From contig NZ_CP012697.1 of the NCBI RefSeq assembly GCF_001314225.1, positions 1,364,001 through 1,428,000 on the forward strand: a stretch of 64,000 bases of DNA, in the 5' to 3' direction. Shown here in pieces: positions 8,971 through 15,664 of this stretch (positions are counted from its first letter, which is position 1; each line of letters begins with the position of its first letter). The stretch comes from Microbacterium sp. No. 7. Its GTDB lineage: Bacteria; Actinomycetota; Actinomycetes; Actinomycetales; Microbacteriaceae. Under the pieces are notes generated by a model that was given only the letters and a program-made list of their open reading frames with translations, was not told where the DNA came from and ran no database searches. Both the position numbers and the translations under genes were made by a program.

Positions 8971-9031
8971 GGCAGGCCCCTTGCGTATCCCCAGCTCCTC
9001 CTCTGTTGTTGCCGGACGCAAGGGGCCTGTC
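8971..9031. terminator. Long stem-loop after the DGQHR gene
   Basis: CAGGCCCCTTGCGT (8973-8986) pairs perfectly with ACGCAAGGGGCCTG (9016-9029) around a 29-nt loop. It lies just past the stop of the minus-strand DGQHR gene and before the terminase promoter region, so it probably ends the leftward accessory transcript. Confidence 0.7.
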
Positions 9032-9038
9032 GTGTTCC

Positions 9039-10433
9039 TCAGGACTTCTTCGCTGACTTCCGGGGTGCGCTGATCCCCAGGTCGACATCCTCCTGCTGGA
9101 GCTTCGCCTCCAGTTCCGGGTCATCCAGGTCGCTGTAGTCGATCTGCTCGGGCTGCTCGGCGGCGACCTCGAACACGGGCGCCGGCAAGGGTGGCGCCCA
9201 CACGAAGTCGGGCTTGATGAGCGCCCACTCCAGCAGATCCTCGCCGAGCGCCTTGATGTCCTGCCGACGATGGTTCGGCCCGGTCGAGTAGGGCGTGAAA
9301 GTGTCGGGGCGCCCGTGCAGAACCCAGATCGAGTTCGGCTGCACGGGCGCTCCGACATGCTGCGAAAGCGCGATGAAGAAGTCGACCAGGGCGTCCCGCT
9401 GGTCGCGCTGAATCGCCATCTCCCAGTAGAGGCCCGCCAGCTGGCGCAGGAAGAGCACCGAGCCGAGGATAGTCTGTCGACGCAGCTCGTCAGGCGTCAT
9501 GCGGCCCGCCTGGACGTCGAGCAGCAGGGGAAAGCAGTCGACGATGAGGTCGATGAAGTCGGTGGTCTTCGTTGCCACCTCCCGCTCGCTGAGCGTCGCC
9601 TCCATGACCTTGCCGACGCGCCCCCAGAGACCTACGGAGCATGTCTTGGTGATCTCGGCGAGGTGCTTCAGCGAGAGCAGGTTCGGCCCCGAGCGGCCCA
9701 GCCGGTCGTTCTCCATGTCGACCCGTCCATCGAGCAGGGGGTGCTCCAGGATGATCGGAAGCGCCCGGTTGACGACCTTGCGCTGGTCGAACTGGCTCTT
9801 CACCGAGACCGAGATGCCCTTGGCGTTGTTGGCGATGTCGAAGAACATCTGGCGCCACTGCTCGACGCTGTCGGTCACCTGGATCTCGATGCTTGCGCGC
9901 TCCGAGTAGAAGCGATCGAGCAGCGCCTGCTGCTGGTCGATCGTGGCCTGCGCCTCGGCCTCAAGCCGTGACCCCTTGCCTTCGACGCGAGCGGCGCGGG
10001 AGCGCTGATCGCGCGCCTTCTCCAGGGCCTTCTGGATGCGATCGAGAGCGAGATGAAAGCCGAGGATGCGGTGCTGTCCGTCGAGGATCTGGATGTTCAT
10101 GCCCTCGCGCTTGGGGTAGCTGACCACGCCGAAGTTCACCCCGCCCGAAGAGATCGCCTCGTCCTGCTCGAACGTGAAGATGTTCGGGGCGCGCAGGATG
10201 AGCCCTGGGATCACCCACGACTCCTGTTCGAGGTAATAGCTGGCGAAATCGTTCGCGCGCGACGCGCTGACGCGCCGGTTGCCCGGCGACGGACTGTTCG
10301 GACTGGGCGCACCCACGAGGCCTACGATCTCCGCGGGCGTCAGGGCGAGCAGGTACACCGTACGGCCGCCCTGCTTGTAGCGGGTCGCGAAGAAGCGCTC
10401 GTCAGTGGTGTATTCGGCAACAGGTCGTGCCAT
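9039..10433 (-). CDS. DGQHR-domain protein (DndB-like / ParB-fold)
   Basis: The 464-residue protein contains ILDGQHRILGF near residue 115, the signature of the DGQHR family. The best known member, DndB, is the regulator of DNA phosphorothioation; phage members are of unknown role. Upstream residues (PGLILRAPNIFTF) and downstream IQVTDSVEQWRQMFFDIANNA match the family's layout of a ParB/Srx-like nuclease fold with a following helical region. The C-terminus is acidic, then basic (APRKSAKKS). No dnd modification genes are seen nearby. It has its own promoter (10465-10493), a dispersed palindrome 12 nt before its ATG, and a terminator, so it is a separate transcription unit. Confidence 0.85.
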   Translation of the reverse strand: MARPVAEYTTDERFFATRYKQGGRTVYLLALTPAEIVGLVGAPSPNSPSPGNRRVSASRANDFASYYLEQESWVIPGLILRAPNIFTFEQDEAISSGGVNFGVVSYPKREGMNIQILDGQHRILGFHLALDRIQKALEKARDQRSRAARVEGKGSRLEAEAQATIDQQQALLDRFYSERASIEIQVTDSVEQWRQMFFDIANNAKGISVSVKSQFDQRKVVNRALPIILEHPLLDGRVDMENDRLGRSGPNLLSLKHLAEITKTCSVGLWGRVGKVMEATLSEREVATKTTDFIDLIVDCFPLLLDVQAGRMTPDELRRQTILGSVLFLRQLAGLYWEMAIQRDQRDALVDFFIALSQHVGAPVQPNSIWVLHGRPDTFTPYSTGPNHRRQDIKALGEDLLEWALIKPDFVWAPPLPAPVFEVAAEQPEQIDYSDLDDPELEAKLQQEDVDLGISAPRKSAKKS

Positions 10434-10445
10434 CGGGACTCCTGG

Positions 10446-10460
10446 GTTAATCGGCTAAAT
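10446..10460 (-). promoter_or_regulatory. Dispersed palindrome at the DGQHR promoter
   Basis: GTTAATCGGCTAAAT lies 5 nt downstream of the leftward -10 hexamer and so covers the likely transcription start, 12 nt before the DGQHR start codon. Binding here would block initiation. Confidence 0.6.
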
Positions 10461-10464
10461 ACGT

Positions 10465-10493
10465 AGCGTAGTTGTTACCCATGCCGCTTGCAA
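10465..10493 (-). promoter_or_regulatory. Leftward promoter for the DGQHR gene
   Basis: On the minus strand TTGCAA (10493-10488) and TACGCT (10470-10465) are separated by exactly 17 nt. The transcription start would be near 10458. The -35 element is a self-complementary hexamer shared with the divergent promoter. Confidence 0.55.
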
Positions 10494-10517
10494 CCGCGTG
10501 GAAACCTGATCTATTGT
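10488..10517 (+). promoter_or_regulatory. Rightward promoter for the 54-residue gene
   Basis: TTGCAA at 10488-10493 and TATTGT at 10512-10517 have an 18-nt spacer. Transcription would begin near 10524, 36 nt before the GTG start of the small gene. Confidence 0.5.
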
Positions 10518-10559
10518 TTCGTACAGATGTTCGAGTGTTGGACGACCAGGAGGCAGACG

Positions 10560-10724
10560 GTGAAGGACATGATCCGACTGAAGGAGTTCGACGGCGGGCG
10601 GGACGTGCACATAAGCAGTGACCCGGACTCCGTCTACCTCGAAGTCGCGGGTCACTGCTACCAGTTCGATCGCGCGATCTTCGCACGCGCCGTCACTCAG
10701 GCGCTCGCGATGGCCGCCTCCTGA
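10560..10724 (+). CDS. Small protein of unknown function, opposite to its neighbours
   Basis: The GTG start has a good ribosome site (AGGAGG, 6 nt spacing). The 54-residue product (MKDMIRLKEFDGGRDV, ending QALAMAAS) is compact, mixed alpha/beta in pattern, and has no recognised domain. It is the only plus-strand gene within the leftward accessory block. Its last 28 nt overlap the end of the convergent Nmad1-like gene. Its promoter shares a -35 element with the DGQHR gene, so the two may be co-controlled. Confidence 0.6.
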   Translation: MKDMIRLKEFDGGRDVHISSDPDSVYLEVAGHCYQFDRAIFARAVTQALAMAAS

Positions 10725-10966
10725 TCGCGGGCGATGATGAGGAGGACGAGGTAGCCGATCAGATCCATGACAGTGTCGTCGCCGGGGTACTCACTGCCGC
10801 GCGCCAGGCGCGACAGCTTGTCGTCGATGCGGACGCGGATCTGCTCGTCGGCCGGCGCCTTCGAGAAGATGCGGACGGGGTCGAGAGCGGAATCGCCGTA
10901 GGCGGCGTTCTTCTCGATCAGCATGTCCGCCACGCGGCGCACGGTTTCGGCGAAGCGCTCGCTCAC
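10697..10966 (-). CDS. Nucleotide-modification-associated domain 1-like protein (Nmad1/DUF1599)
   Basis: The 89-residue protein carries LIEKNAAYGDSALDPVRIF and, further on, RIDDKLSRLARG and DDTVMDLIGYLVLL. This is the pattern of the Nmad1 (DUF1599) domain, a MazG-like all-alpha fold common in phages and linked by genome context to base modification. It starts with GTG overlapping the previous gene's stop. Its 3' end overlaps the convergent small gene by 28 nt. The biochemical activity in this phage is unknown. Confidence 0.7.
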   Translation of the reverse strand: MSERFAETVRRVADMLIEKNAAYGDSALDPVRIFSKAPADEQIRVRIDDKLSRLARGSEYPGDDTVMDLIGYLVLLIIARDQEAAIASA

Positions 10967-11211
10967 TGGATCTCCCCCAGGAGACGCAGGAAGGCGCTCA
11001 CGGGGAACTCGTCCGGCCACGGCTTCCTGACCCGGCGCTGATACGTCCCGTACGGCACGCCGTCATGCTCCAGCTCGATCAGGTCGGGCTCATCGGCGAC
11101 GGTGACGTATCCCGCCTCGTCCGATCCGACCATGAAGAAGTCGTACGGGTCGATCCCGAACGTCTCCAGCAGATCGCTGGCGGCTTCCCACGGGGGCTTC
11201 TCCTCGATCAT
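10963..11211 (-). CDS. Conserved phage protein of unknown function
   Basis: An 82-residue acidic protein (LLETFGIDPYDFFMVGSDE). Its C-terminal half, with KPWPDEFPVSAFLRLLG, resembles that of the product of 12362-12652 (EWPKGFPVDELRRLSTL), which suggests the two genes are distant paralogues. It overlaps both neighbours by 4 nt in the leftward accessory operon. No known domain was recognised. Confidence 0.7.
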   Translation of the reverse strand: MIEEKPPWEAASDLLETFGIDPYDFFMVGSDEAGYVTVADEPDLIELEHDGVPYGTYQRRVRKPWPDEFPVSAFLRLLGEIQ

Positions 11212-11363
11212 GCCTCCACCCTCGACAGCGCTGCGGTGTCGACCAGCAGCGTATCGGCGCCGAGCCGGACGATCGCAGTGCCGGGCTCGGCGTACCTGAC
11301 GAAGGTCACACGGCGCACGCGGTCGACGTAGACCGTCTCGCCGGGCTGGAACGCCGCGCTCAC
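11208..11363 (-). CDS. Small beta-rich protein
   Basis: A 51-residue product starting at GTG (MSAAFQPGETVYVDRVRRV). The alternating hydrophobic pattern with GETVYV and TAIVRLG suggests a small SH3-like barrel. Overlaps of 4 nt on both sides show it is translated with the accessory operon. Function unknown. Confidence 0.6.
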   Translation of the reverse strand: MSAAFQPGETVYVDRVRRVTFVRYAEPGTAIVRLGADTLLVDTAALSRVEA

Positions 11364-11521
11364 TCGGGCACCGCCTCAAGGACGATCCGCGTGCCGTCGG
11401 CGTTACGGTAGACGTTCCACGGGGCGGGTGCGGCCGCGGGCGCGACGAACTTCTTCAGTCCGAATCGCCCCCGCTCGTCGGGCTTGATGACGGCGACGAG
11501 TCGCTGGGTGGGTTCGGTCAT
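11360..11521 (-). CDS. Small protein of unknown function
   Basis: A 53-residue product (MTEPTQRLVAVIKPDERGRF) with an Ala/Pro-rich middle and a C-terminal WNVYRNADGTRIVLEAV hairpin. The ATG overlaps the upstream stop and its own stop overlaps the next GTG, which supports translation. No family recognised. Confidence 0.6.
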   Translation of the reverse strand: MTEPTQRLVAVIKPDERGRFGLKKFVAPAAAPAPWNVYRNADGTRIVLEAVPE

Positions 11522-11712
11522 GGGGTCTCCTTCACGATGGCCGTGTGGTAGGGGCGCAGCCGCTCCAGCAGGGCGGTGCGCATGCTGCCGCTGTCGCGAT
11601 CGATCAGCGTCGCGTACTCGGTGGCGGCGTCGCTGCGCAGGATGCGCGCGATCTTGTAGAGGCGGGGCGGCATGGTCGCCTCGCCGACGGTCACGATGTC
11701 TCCGGGCTTCAT
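11518..11712 (-). CDS. Small protein of unknown function
   Basis: A 64-residue product (MKPGDIVTVGEATMPPRLYK). The start overlaps the upstream stop as ATGA. The GDIVTVG opening and several short strands suggest a small beta-barrel similar in style to the 11208-11363 product. A dispersed palindrome lies 21 nt upstream inside the preceding coding region. Confidence 0.6.
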   Translation of the reverse strand: MKPGDIVTVGEATMPPRLYKIARILRSDAATEYATLIDRDSGSMRTALLERLRPYHTAIVKETP

Positions 11713-12017
11713 GGGCGCTCCTCGCTCTCGCGGATTAGCTGACTAATACCCTCGATCTCGTCGGGCAGGAAGCTGTACTCAGGGGTCTTGGGCGCGCAGG
11801 CCGTTTTGATCGCGAGAAGCAGCTGGCGCGCGTCGAACCAGCCGACCAGGTTCACCGCCCCGTCGCGATCATCGCAGGTGTCGGGGTCGAAGCAGGGGTC
11901 GACGAACGTGATGTGCACCTCGGGCACGTCCGTGTTCCCGTTGCCGCCCGAGACGTACAGCGCCGGCCTGTCATCCGGGTGCGTGTCGTCGAACCCCGTC
12001 GCGTCAACCCGGATCAT
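11709..12017 (-). CDS. Hypothetical protein
   Basis: A 102-residue product beginning MIRVDATGFDDTHPDD. The start is chosen because ATG overlaps the stop of the small membrane protein upstream (ATGA). Asp-rich with VHITFVDPCFDPDTCDDRDG and a C-terminal helix. No known domain. A dispersed palindrome is encoded near its C-terminus (ISQLIRE). Confidence 0.65.
   Translation of the reverse strand: MIRVDATGFDDTHPDDRPALYVSGGNGNTDVPEVHITFVDPCFDPDTCDDRDGAVNLVGWFDARQLLLAIKTACAPKTPEYSFLPDEIEGISQLIRESEERP
11734..11747 (-). promoter_or_regulatory. Dispersed palindrome inside a coding region
   Basis: ATTAGCTGACTAAT, a perfect inverted repeat apart from the centre, lies 21 nt before the start of the 11518-11712 gene but within the preceding gene. 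Confidence 0.5.
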
Positions 12018-12136
12018 GCGTAGCCACCGCCCTCCGGCCAATCGTCGATATACCGGAGCAGGATGAGCAGGACCACGACGGCGAGCGCGCCGAAGATCGT
12101 GATGCCCCCTGCGATCAGGTCGCTGCTGATGATCAT
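12014..12136 (-). CDS. Very small single-pass membrane protein
   Basis: A 40-residue product (MIISSDLIAGGITIF, ending RYIDDWPEGGGYA). Residues 6-27 form one hydrophobic segment and the C-terminus is hydrophilic. The start ATG overlaps the previous stop and its TGA overlaps the next ATG. Such tiny membrane proteins are common in phage accessory operons. Function unknown. Confidence 0.65.
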   Translation of the reverse strand: MIISSDLIAGGITIFGALAVVVLLILLRYIDDWPEGGGYA

Positions 12137-12372
12137 GAGTCACCTCCTGGCCCCGTGGCCGGCGTGGCAGGGGCGAAGATCGGCCACGGCAGCCCCTCGG
12201 CGACGAGCGTCTGCCACCGCAGCACGTACTGCGTCGACTGGGCCGTGCGATCCTTCGCCGACTCCGGGCTCGTCAGGACCGCGATGTAGCCCTCGATCGC
12301 GTTCGGCGGCAGGCGGTGGTAGTCACCATCGCGCACGCCCCCGAAGACCGGCACCGTCTCCTTACGGCTCAT
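12133..12372 (-). CDS. Hypothetical protein
   Basis: A 79-residue product (MSRKETVPVFGGVRDGDYH) ending in a Pro/Ala/Gly-rich tail. A similar opening (GG..DGD.H.LP) is seen in short phage proteins of unknown role. It overlaps the neighbouring gene starts. Confidence 0.65.
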   Translation of the reverse strand: MSRKETVPVFGGVRDGDYHRLPPNAIEGYIAVLTSPESAKDRTAQSTQYVLRWQTLVAEGLPWPIFAPATPATGPGGDS

Positions 12373-12652
12373 CAGGGATCTCCTTCCCTAGCGCGACCCA
12401 GAGCATCAACGTGCTCAGGCGTCGCAGTTCGTCCACCGGGAAGCCCTTGGGCCACTCCCGGCGCCTTCGCAGCATGGTGGGTTCGCTCGTGTTCGGGTCG
12501 AGCTTCGGCTGGCCGAAGCTGTCGCGCACGACTTCGTCGTAGCCGTCGTCATCCCATCCGTCATCGAAGATGTTCGCAGGGTCCAGGCCCCACGCCTTCA
12601 GGAGCTTCTTGGTGCGATCCGCCAGCCTGTCGTGCGTCAATGCGCGGCTCAT
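12362..12652 (-). CDS. Hypothetical protein
   Basis: A 96-residue product (MSRALTHDRLADRTKKLL). The region AWGLDPANIFDDGWDDDGYD followed by EWPKGFPVDELRRL parallels FGIDPYDFF and PWPDEFPVSAFLRLL in the 10963-11211 product, which suggests a duplicated gene in the same operon. Function unknown. Confidence 0.65.
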   Translation of the reverse strand: MSRALTHDRLADRTKKLLKAWGLDPANIFDDGWDDDGYDEVVRDSFGQPKLDPNTSEPTMLRRRREWPKGFPVDELRRLSTLMLWVALGKEIPDEP

Positions 12653-12873
12653 GCGTCCTCCAGGGTCCAGCCGCAGCCTTCGATGGCGGACTTGAGGGCG
12701 TCCAGAGCCTCTGCCGCGGTGCCTCCCGAGCGCGCCATCTGGACCCTCTCGCCAGAGGGGAGGTAGCCATCCAGTTCCGCGGTCCAGTCGCTGTAAGAGA
12801 TGATGTCGTCGAGCGCGTAGTCGACATCTTCACTCAGTGTGATGTCCGACCGCTTCACCACGACGGCGCTCAT
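12649..12873 (-). CDS. Hypothetical protein
   Basis: A 74-residue acidic product (MSAVVVKRSDITLSEDV), ending with a helical GTAAEALDALKSAIEGCGW. The pattern resembles small ferritin-unrelated phage proteins with a beta strand pair plus helix (double-stranded-RNA-binding-like topology), but no family can be named. It overlaps both neighbours by 4 nt. Confidence 0.6.
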   Translation of the reverse strand: MSAVVVKRSDITLSEDVDYALDDIISYSDWTAELDGYLPSGERVQMARSGGTAAEALDALKSAIEGCGWTLEDA

Positions 12874-13121
12874 GACAGCGACCCCGACACGCTGAGGCCG
12901 CTGAACGCGATGAAGGCCAGTGCCCCGTAACGGTACGTGATCCGCCCGACCGGGTCCGGCTCGTCCTGTCCGGGCCGGTCGACGATCAGATCGACGTTGT
13001 AGAAGTGATCGCTGAGGGGCCTGCCCCGATACGGCTGCTCGAAGATCTCATCAAGATGCTGGATCAGGTCGGCGACCGCCCTGAGTTCGTCCGGGTCGAG
13101 GGCGGGGTCGTGGGTGCTCAT
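12870..13121 (-). CDS. Hypothetical protein
   Basis: An 83-residue product (MSTHDPALDPDELRAVADL) with an N-terminal helix and a C-terminal hydrophobic strand pair (GALAFIAFSGLSVSGSLS). It immediately follows the MazG-like gene. No domain was recognised. Confidence 0.65.
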   Translation of the reverse strand: MSTHDPALDPDELRAVADLIQHLDEIFEQPYRGRPLSDHFYNVDLIVDRPGQDEPDPVGRITYRYGALAFIAFSGLSVSGSLS

Positions 13122-13122
13122 C

Positions 13123-13635
13123 TCAGAACTCCTTCCCGCCGTGGCGCTGTCCGCGCGTGGCGTTAAACGTCAGCTTCTCCGAGATGATCGACGCCAGGTC
13201 GATCCCGGCCTCGTCGGCGAAGTCGAATGCGCGGATCACCACGTCAGCGAGTTCGCTGGGGACGCCTTCGGGCTTGAAGGCCTCATCCGGGAACGCATTC
13301 ACGACCGTGCCTTGCCCGTCGATGCAGGGGGCGCTGGGGTAGTACGTCTCGTCGACCGCGTGGCCGTGGCGCAGCTCCTCGATCGCCTCCGACACCTCGG
13401 AGCCGATCAGGGCGAGCTTGGCGACGTAGTAGTTGCGCCGGAAGGACGGGAAGAGCGAGACGAGGGGGTTGATGATCTTCGTCACGATCTCGGGGATGTG
13501 GATTCCTGCGAGTTCGACGGGGAACTGCTTGAGCCGTTCCCCCTCCTCGTGGAACCCGCGCTCCCTGTTCCCGGCGCCGATGGCGTCCTGGATCTCGCGC
13601 AGGGTGTCGATCTGATGTGGCTGAAGTGCCGTCAT
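13123..13635 (-). CDS. MazG-like nucleotide pyrophosphohydrolase
   Basis: In the 170-residue protein GSEVSEAIEELR and, about 50 residues later, SELADVVIRAFDFADEAGID form the ExxE...ExxD metal-binding pattern of the MazG/all-alpha NTP pyrophosphatase family. Such phage enzymes hydrolyse NTPs or (p)ppGpp-related nucleotides. The start has AGGAGG 7 nt upstream. A palindromic operator candidate and a second half site lie upstream, which makes this the first gene of the leftward accessory operon. Confidence 0.8.
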   Translation of the reverse strand: MTALQPHQIDTLREIQDAIGAGNRERGFHEEGERLKQFPVELAGIHIPEIVTKIINPLVSLFPSFRRNYYVAKLALIGSEVSEAIEELRHGHAVDETYYPSAPCIDGQGTVVNAFPDEAFKPEGVPSELADVVIRAFDFADEAGIDLASIISEKLTFNATRGQRHGGKEF

Positions 13636-13675
13636 GCTGTTCTACCTCCTGGGGTTGTGCCACTAATCTACCGCG

Positions 13676-13690
13676 TTTAGTCGACTAAAT
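13676..13690 (-). promoter_or_regulatory. Dispersed palindrome before the MazG-like gene
   Basis: TTTAGTCGACTAAAT is a perfect 14-bp inverted repeat plus one base. A half site CCACTAATC follows at 13660-13668. On the transcribed strand TAGATT (a -10-like hexamer) lies 6 nt beyond the palindrome. Confidence 0.7.
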
Positions 13691-13700
13691 GGGGGGATTG

Positions 13701-13752
13701 CCCCACTGAAACCAGGTCAATTCAGGACGAATGTGATCCGGTTTCAGCGGGG
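13701..13752. terminator. Stem-loop terminator downstream of the DUF2510 gene
   Basis: CCCCACTGAAACC (13701-13713) pairs with GGTTTCAGCGGGG (13740-13752), with a single A-C mismatch. It lies between the stop of the leftward DUF2510 gene and the MazG-like operon, so it isolates the lysogenic gene from the operon. Confidence 0.65.
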
Positions 13753-13804
13753 TGAGGTCGACGAGGTCAGTAGCACTGCACCTTGGTGACGCGGAACGAG
13801 CCGC

Positions 13805-14320
13805 CTAGCGCGAGACAATGAAGTCGACGGTAATCAGCTTGCCGTCCTTGATGGTGCACTGGTAGTCGGAGCGAACCGTGGCGCCGAACCCGTTCTGCGA
13901 GTCGACGACGCCCTGCGCGATCCAGTCCCCGTCGATGTAGGCCGCCGAGGCTTCGAGGAAGGGAAAGTCTGCTGTGGAGGGGGAGCGGAGTTGCTTCTTG
14001 ACCGCCGCCTGGCAGTGAACGATGGCTTCGCCGTCATCAAGCCCGTCGGTTGCCGCCTTCTCTCGGTTGGCTGCCTGCGTGGAGAACCAAGTGCCGACGC
14101 CAACCAGGGCGACCAGGATGAGAAGGACGATAAGGCACCCTCCGCAGCCGGTCTTCTTCGGCGTGGGCTGCGGGGCGCTTGGTGTGGGAGCGGTCGGAGC
14201 GGCCGGTGCGGGAGCGGCCGGAGCGGGCTGTGTCGCGCTCGTCCAGGACTCACCCGTCCACCAACGCTGGACGCCGGGGTTGTCGCCGTCCGGGTACCAG
14301 CCAGGCGGGGGAGTGGTCAT
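13805..14320 (-). CDS. DUF2510 membrane protein, likely lysogenic-conversion (moron) gene
   Basis: The 171-residue protein begins with a DUF2510 signature ([15 protein letters not shown]), then a Pro/Ala-rich linker, a Cys-rich turn and one membrane helix ([18 protein letters not shown], about 60-77). The C-terminal 90 residues are extracytoplasmic and beta-rich. ATG at 14320 is chosen for its AGGAG. The gene has its own promoter and terminator on the edge of the control region, the usual layout of a gene expressed from the silent prophage. A host protein at 59189 has the same N-terminal domain. Superinfection exclusion or surface change is possible but unproven. Confidence 0.75.
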   Translation of the reverse strand: MTTPPPGWYPDGDNPGVQRWWTGESWTSATQPAPAAPAPAAPTAPTPSAPQPTPKKTGCGGCLIVLLILVALVGVGTWFSTQAANREKAATDGLDDGEAIVHCQAAVKKQLRSPSTADFPFLEASAAYIDGDWIAQGVVDSQNGFGATVRSDYQCTIKDGKLITVDFIVSR

Positions 14321-14344
14321 GCGGGGCTCCTTGGGGTCAGAGCG

Positions 14345-14354
14345 ATCGTAGCAG
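14345..14354 (-). promoter_or_regulatory. Extended -10 promoter for the DUF2510 gene
   Basis: On the minus strand TGCTACGAT gives an extended -10 (TGN TACGAT) about 25 nt before the ATG, predicting a 5' leader of about 18 nt that contains the ribosome site. No clear -35 is seen. No dispersed palindrome lies here, so the gene would escape that control. Confidence 0.4.
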
Positions 14355-14420
14355 TGCGGAGGCGAGGTGAGTGGGCAAAGGCCCCGATAACGCATTGGCA
14401 TTGAAAAGAATTATGCGGCA

Positions 14421-14555
14421 TTGCTTATTGTGGGGTAAAGGCCCCAATGGTCATTGAATAGCAAGAAAAAATGTGAGGGATGAATAGCAATAGAGCCTTG
14501 CTTATCCGGGGAAAAGACCCCAATGACTATTGAATAGCAAGAAAAAATGTGAGGG
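14421..14555. repeat. Two structured 58-59 bp direct repeats
   Basis: Copy 1 (14421-14479) and copy 2 (14498-14555) both begin TTGCTTAT, contain GGGG...CCCC, and end with an identical GAATAGCAAGAAAAAATG plus TGAGGG. Within each copy the outer arms (TTGCTTATT / AATAGCAA) and the inner arms (GGGG / CCCC) can pair, forming a cruciform or RNA stem-loop. A more diverged third copy precedes them at about 14376-14418. They lie in the AT-richest part of the control region. A replication or regulatory role is inferred. Confidence 0.7.
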
Positions 14556-14821
14556 GGCACCCCGCCCCGCCTCACCGTGCCCGCCGCCCTTACAATCTGG
14601 CATGTCTGCCAGCTGTACTACTCGCCGCCGCATAACGTCGCGCTATTGGCCTCTATGCCGCGCTATGTCACCTGACCGTTACCATTCCGTTATGCGCATT
14701 GCCCATTCCAGCGTGCAATTCATGAATCATTCTGCTATTCTGTTCTTACACAAGCAAAGTGTCCCCGCGCTAGCTGGAACTAGCCGGGGACGTGATCACT
14801 ACCTGTTGAAGGGAACTAGTG
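14556..14821. other. Non-coding control region before the rightward genes
   Basis: No supported gene is present from 14321 to 14821. After the direct repeats this part holds a weak candidate rightward promoter (GTGCAA at 14713, 17-nt spacer, TATTCT at 14736-14741), giving a leader that contains the 14761-14791 stem-loop. The region is less GC-rich than its surroundings. Confidence 0.4.
14761..14791 (+). promoter_or_regulatory. Leader stem-loop before the first rightward gene
   Basis: GTCCCCG pairs with CGGGGAC and, after a small internal loop, CTAG pairs with CTAG around a CTGGAA loop. There is no U-tract. It ends 16 nt before the ribosome site of the 14822 gene, so it may be an attenuator or an mRNA-stabilising element. 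Confidence 0.55.
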
Positions 14822-15175
14822 ATGTCCATCATCGTACCCCATGCGCCCCTTGCCGCGCACCTCACGTCCACCTCACCGGACCGGCCTATCGTCGTGCGCG
14901 CGCACGCCCGCCGCACGCGGGCGGCATGCGCGGCCTCTCGCCCCGCGTGCGTCGACATGACCACGGGTGAGCCGGTCCCCGCGCGCGTGGCACAGCTCGT
15001 GCTGGCGCAGCGTGCGCGCGTTGAGCGAGCGCGTGACGCGCTCAACGCGCTCGATGCCATCTCCCCCCGGCATCCGGGACGTGAGAGCGCGTGGGACCGC
15101 GTATGCGTCGAGACGGGTGCGCTCTATGCGCTCATGGAACACTTCGAAGTCGCACCCTTCCCAGCTGTCGCGTAG
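14822..15175 (+). CDS. Hypothetical protein, first rightward gene
   Basis: A 117-residue product. ATG at 14822 is preferred to the adjoining GTG at 14819 because GAAGGGA at 14807-14813 gives 8-nt spacing. The N-terminus is Arg/His/Ala-rich; the C-terminal half is a helical segment (ARVAQLVLAQRARVERARDA). No known domain. It stands alone between the structured leader and an operator candidate at 15282. Confidence 0.6.
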   Translation: MSIIVPHAPLAAHLTSTSPDRPIVVRAHARRTRAACAASRPACVDMTTGEPVPARVAQLVLAQRARVERARDALNALDAISPRHPGRESAWDRVCVETGALYALMEHFEVAPFPAVA

Positions 15176-15281
15176 CGCCACTCCGCTCACCCGCATCACT
15201 CGGCACGGATGCCGCGGGCATGATGCCTACCGAGACGGCGCTCTGAGCGCCTAGCATCCCGCCCCCCTACCGGCATAGCCG

Positions 15282-15296
15282 AATTAGTCCACTAAC
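15282..15296 (+). promoter_or_regulatory. Dispersed palindrome
   Basis: AATTAGTCCACTAAC lies 40 nt upstream of the 15337 gene in an otherwise empty 160-bp gap. Confidence 0.6.
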
Positions 15297-15336
15297 GCGC
15301 CTACGGGGCGCACAGCCCTCCCGAGAGGTAACCACC

Positions 15337-15642
15337 ATGAGCCCCGACACTATGGCCGGTATCGTCGCAACAGTCCTCAATGTCAAGAGTGCGACCGCCT
15401 ACGCGCCGCGCGACCCTGCCCACGGCATCGTCGTCATTCCCGATGAGGTCTGGATCGGCGGCGCTCTCATCCACTACGTGCGGATCAATACGCCGACCGA
15501 GCACAACTACCCGACCGCCGTCGAGCTGCACACCGATAACGGCACCTATGACAGCGACCCTGACGGCTACCCTGACGGCTACCCCGGCGAGCGCGTCGCC
15601 TATCGCATTCTGTCCGCCATTCTCGCCGTCGCCACTGCATAG
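15337..15642 (+). CDS. Hypothetical protein
   Basis: A 101-residue product (MSPDTMAGIVATVLNVKSA) with a DPDGYPDGYPGER insert that arises from a 12-nt tandem duplication. Its leader CCCGAGAGGTAACCACC is almost identical to the one before the next gene. No domain recognised. Confidence 0.65.
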   Translation: MSPDTMAGIVATVLNVKSATAYAPRDPAHGIVVIPDEVWIGGALIHYVRINTPTEHNYPTAVELHTDNGTYDSDPDGYPDGYPGERVAYRILSAILAVATA

Positions 15643-15664
15643 CTATCCCCGAGAGGTAACCGCC

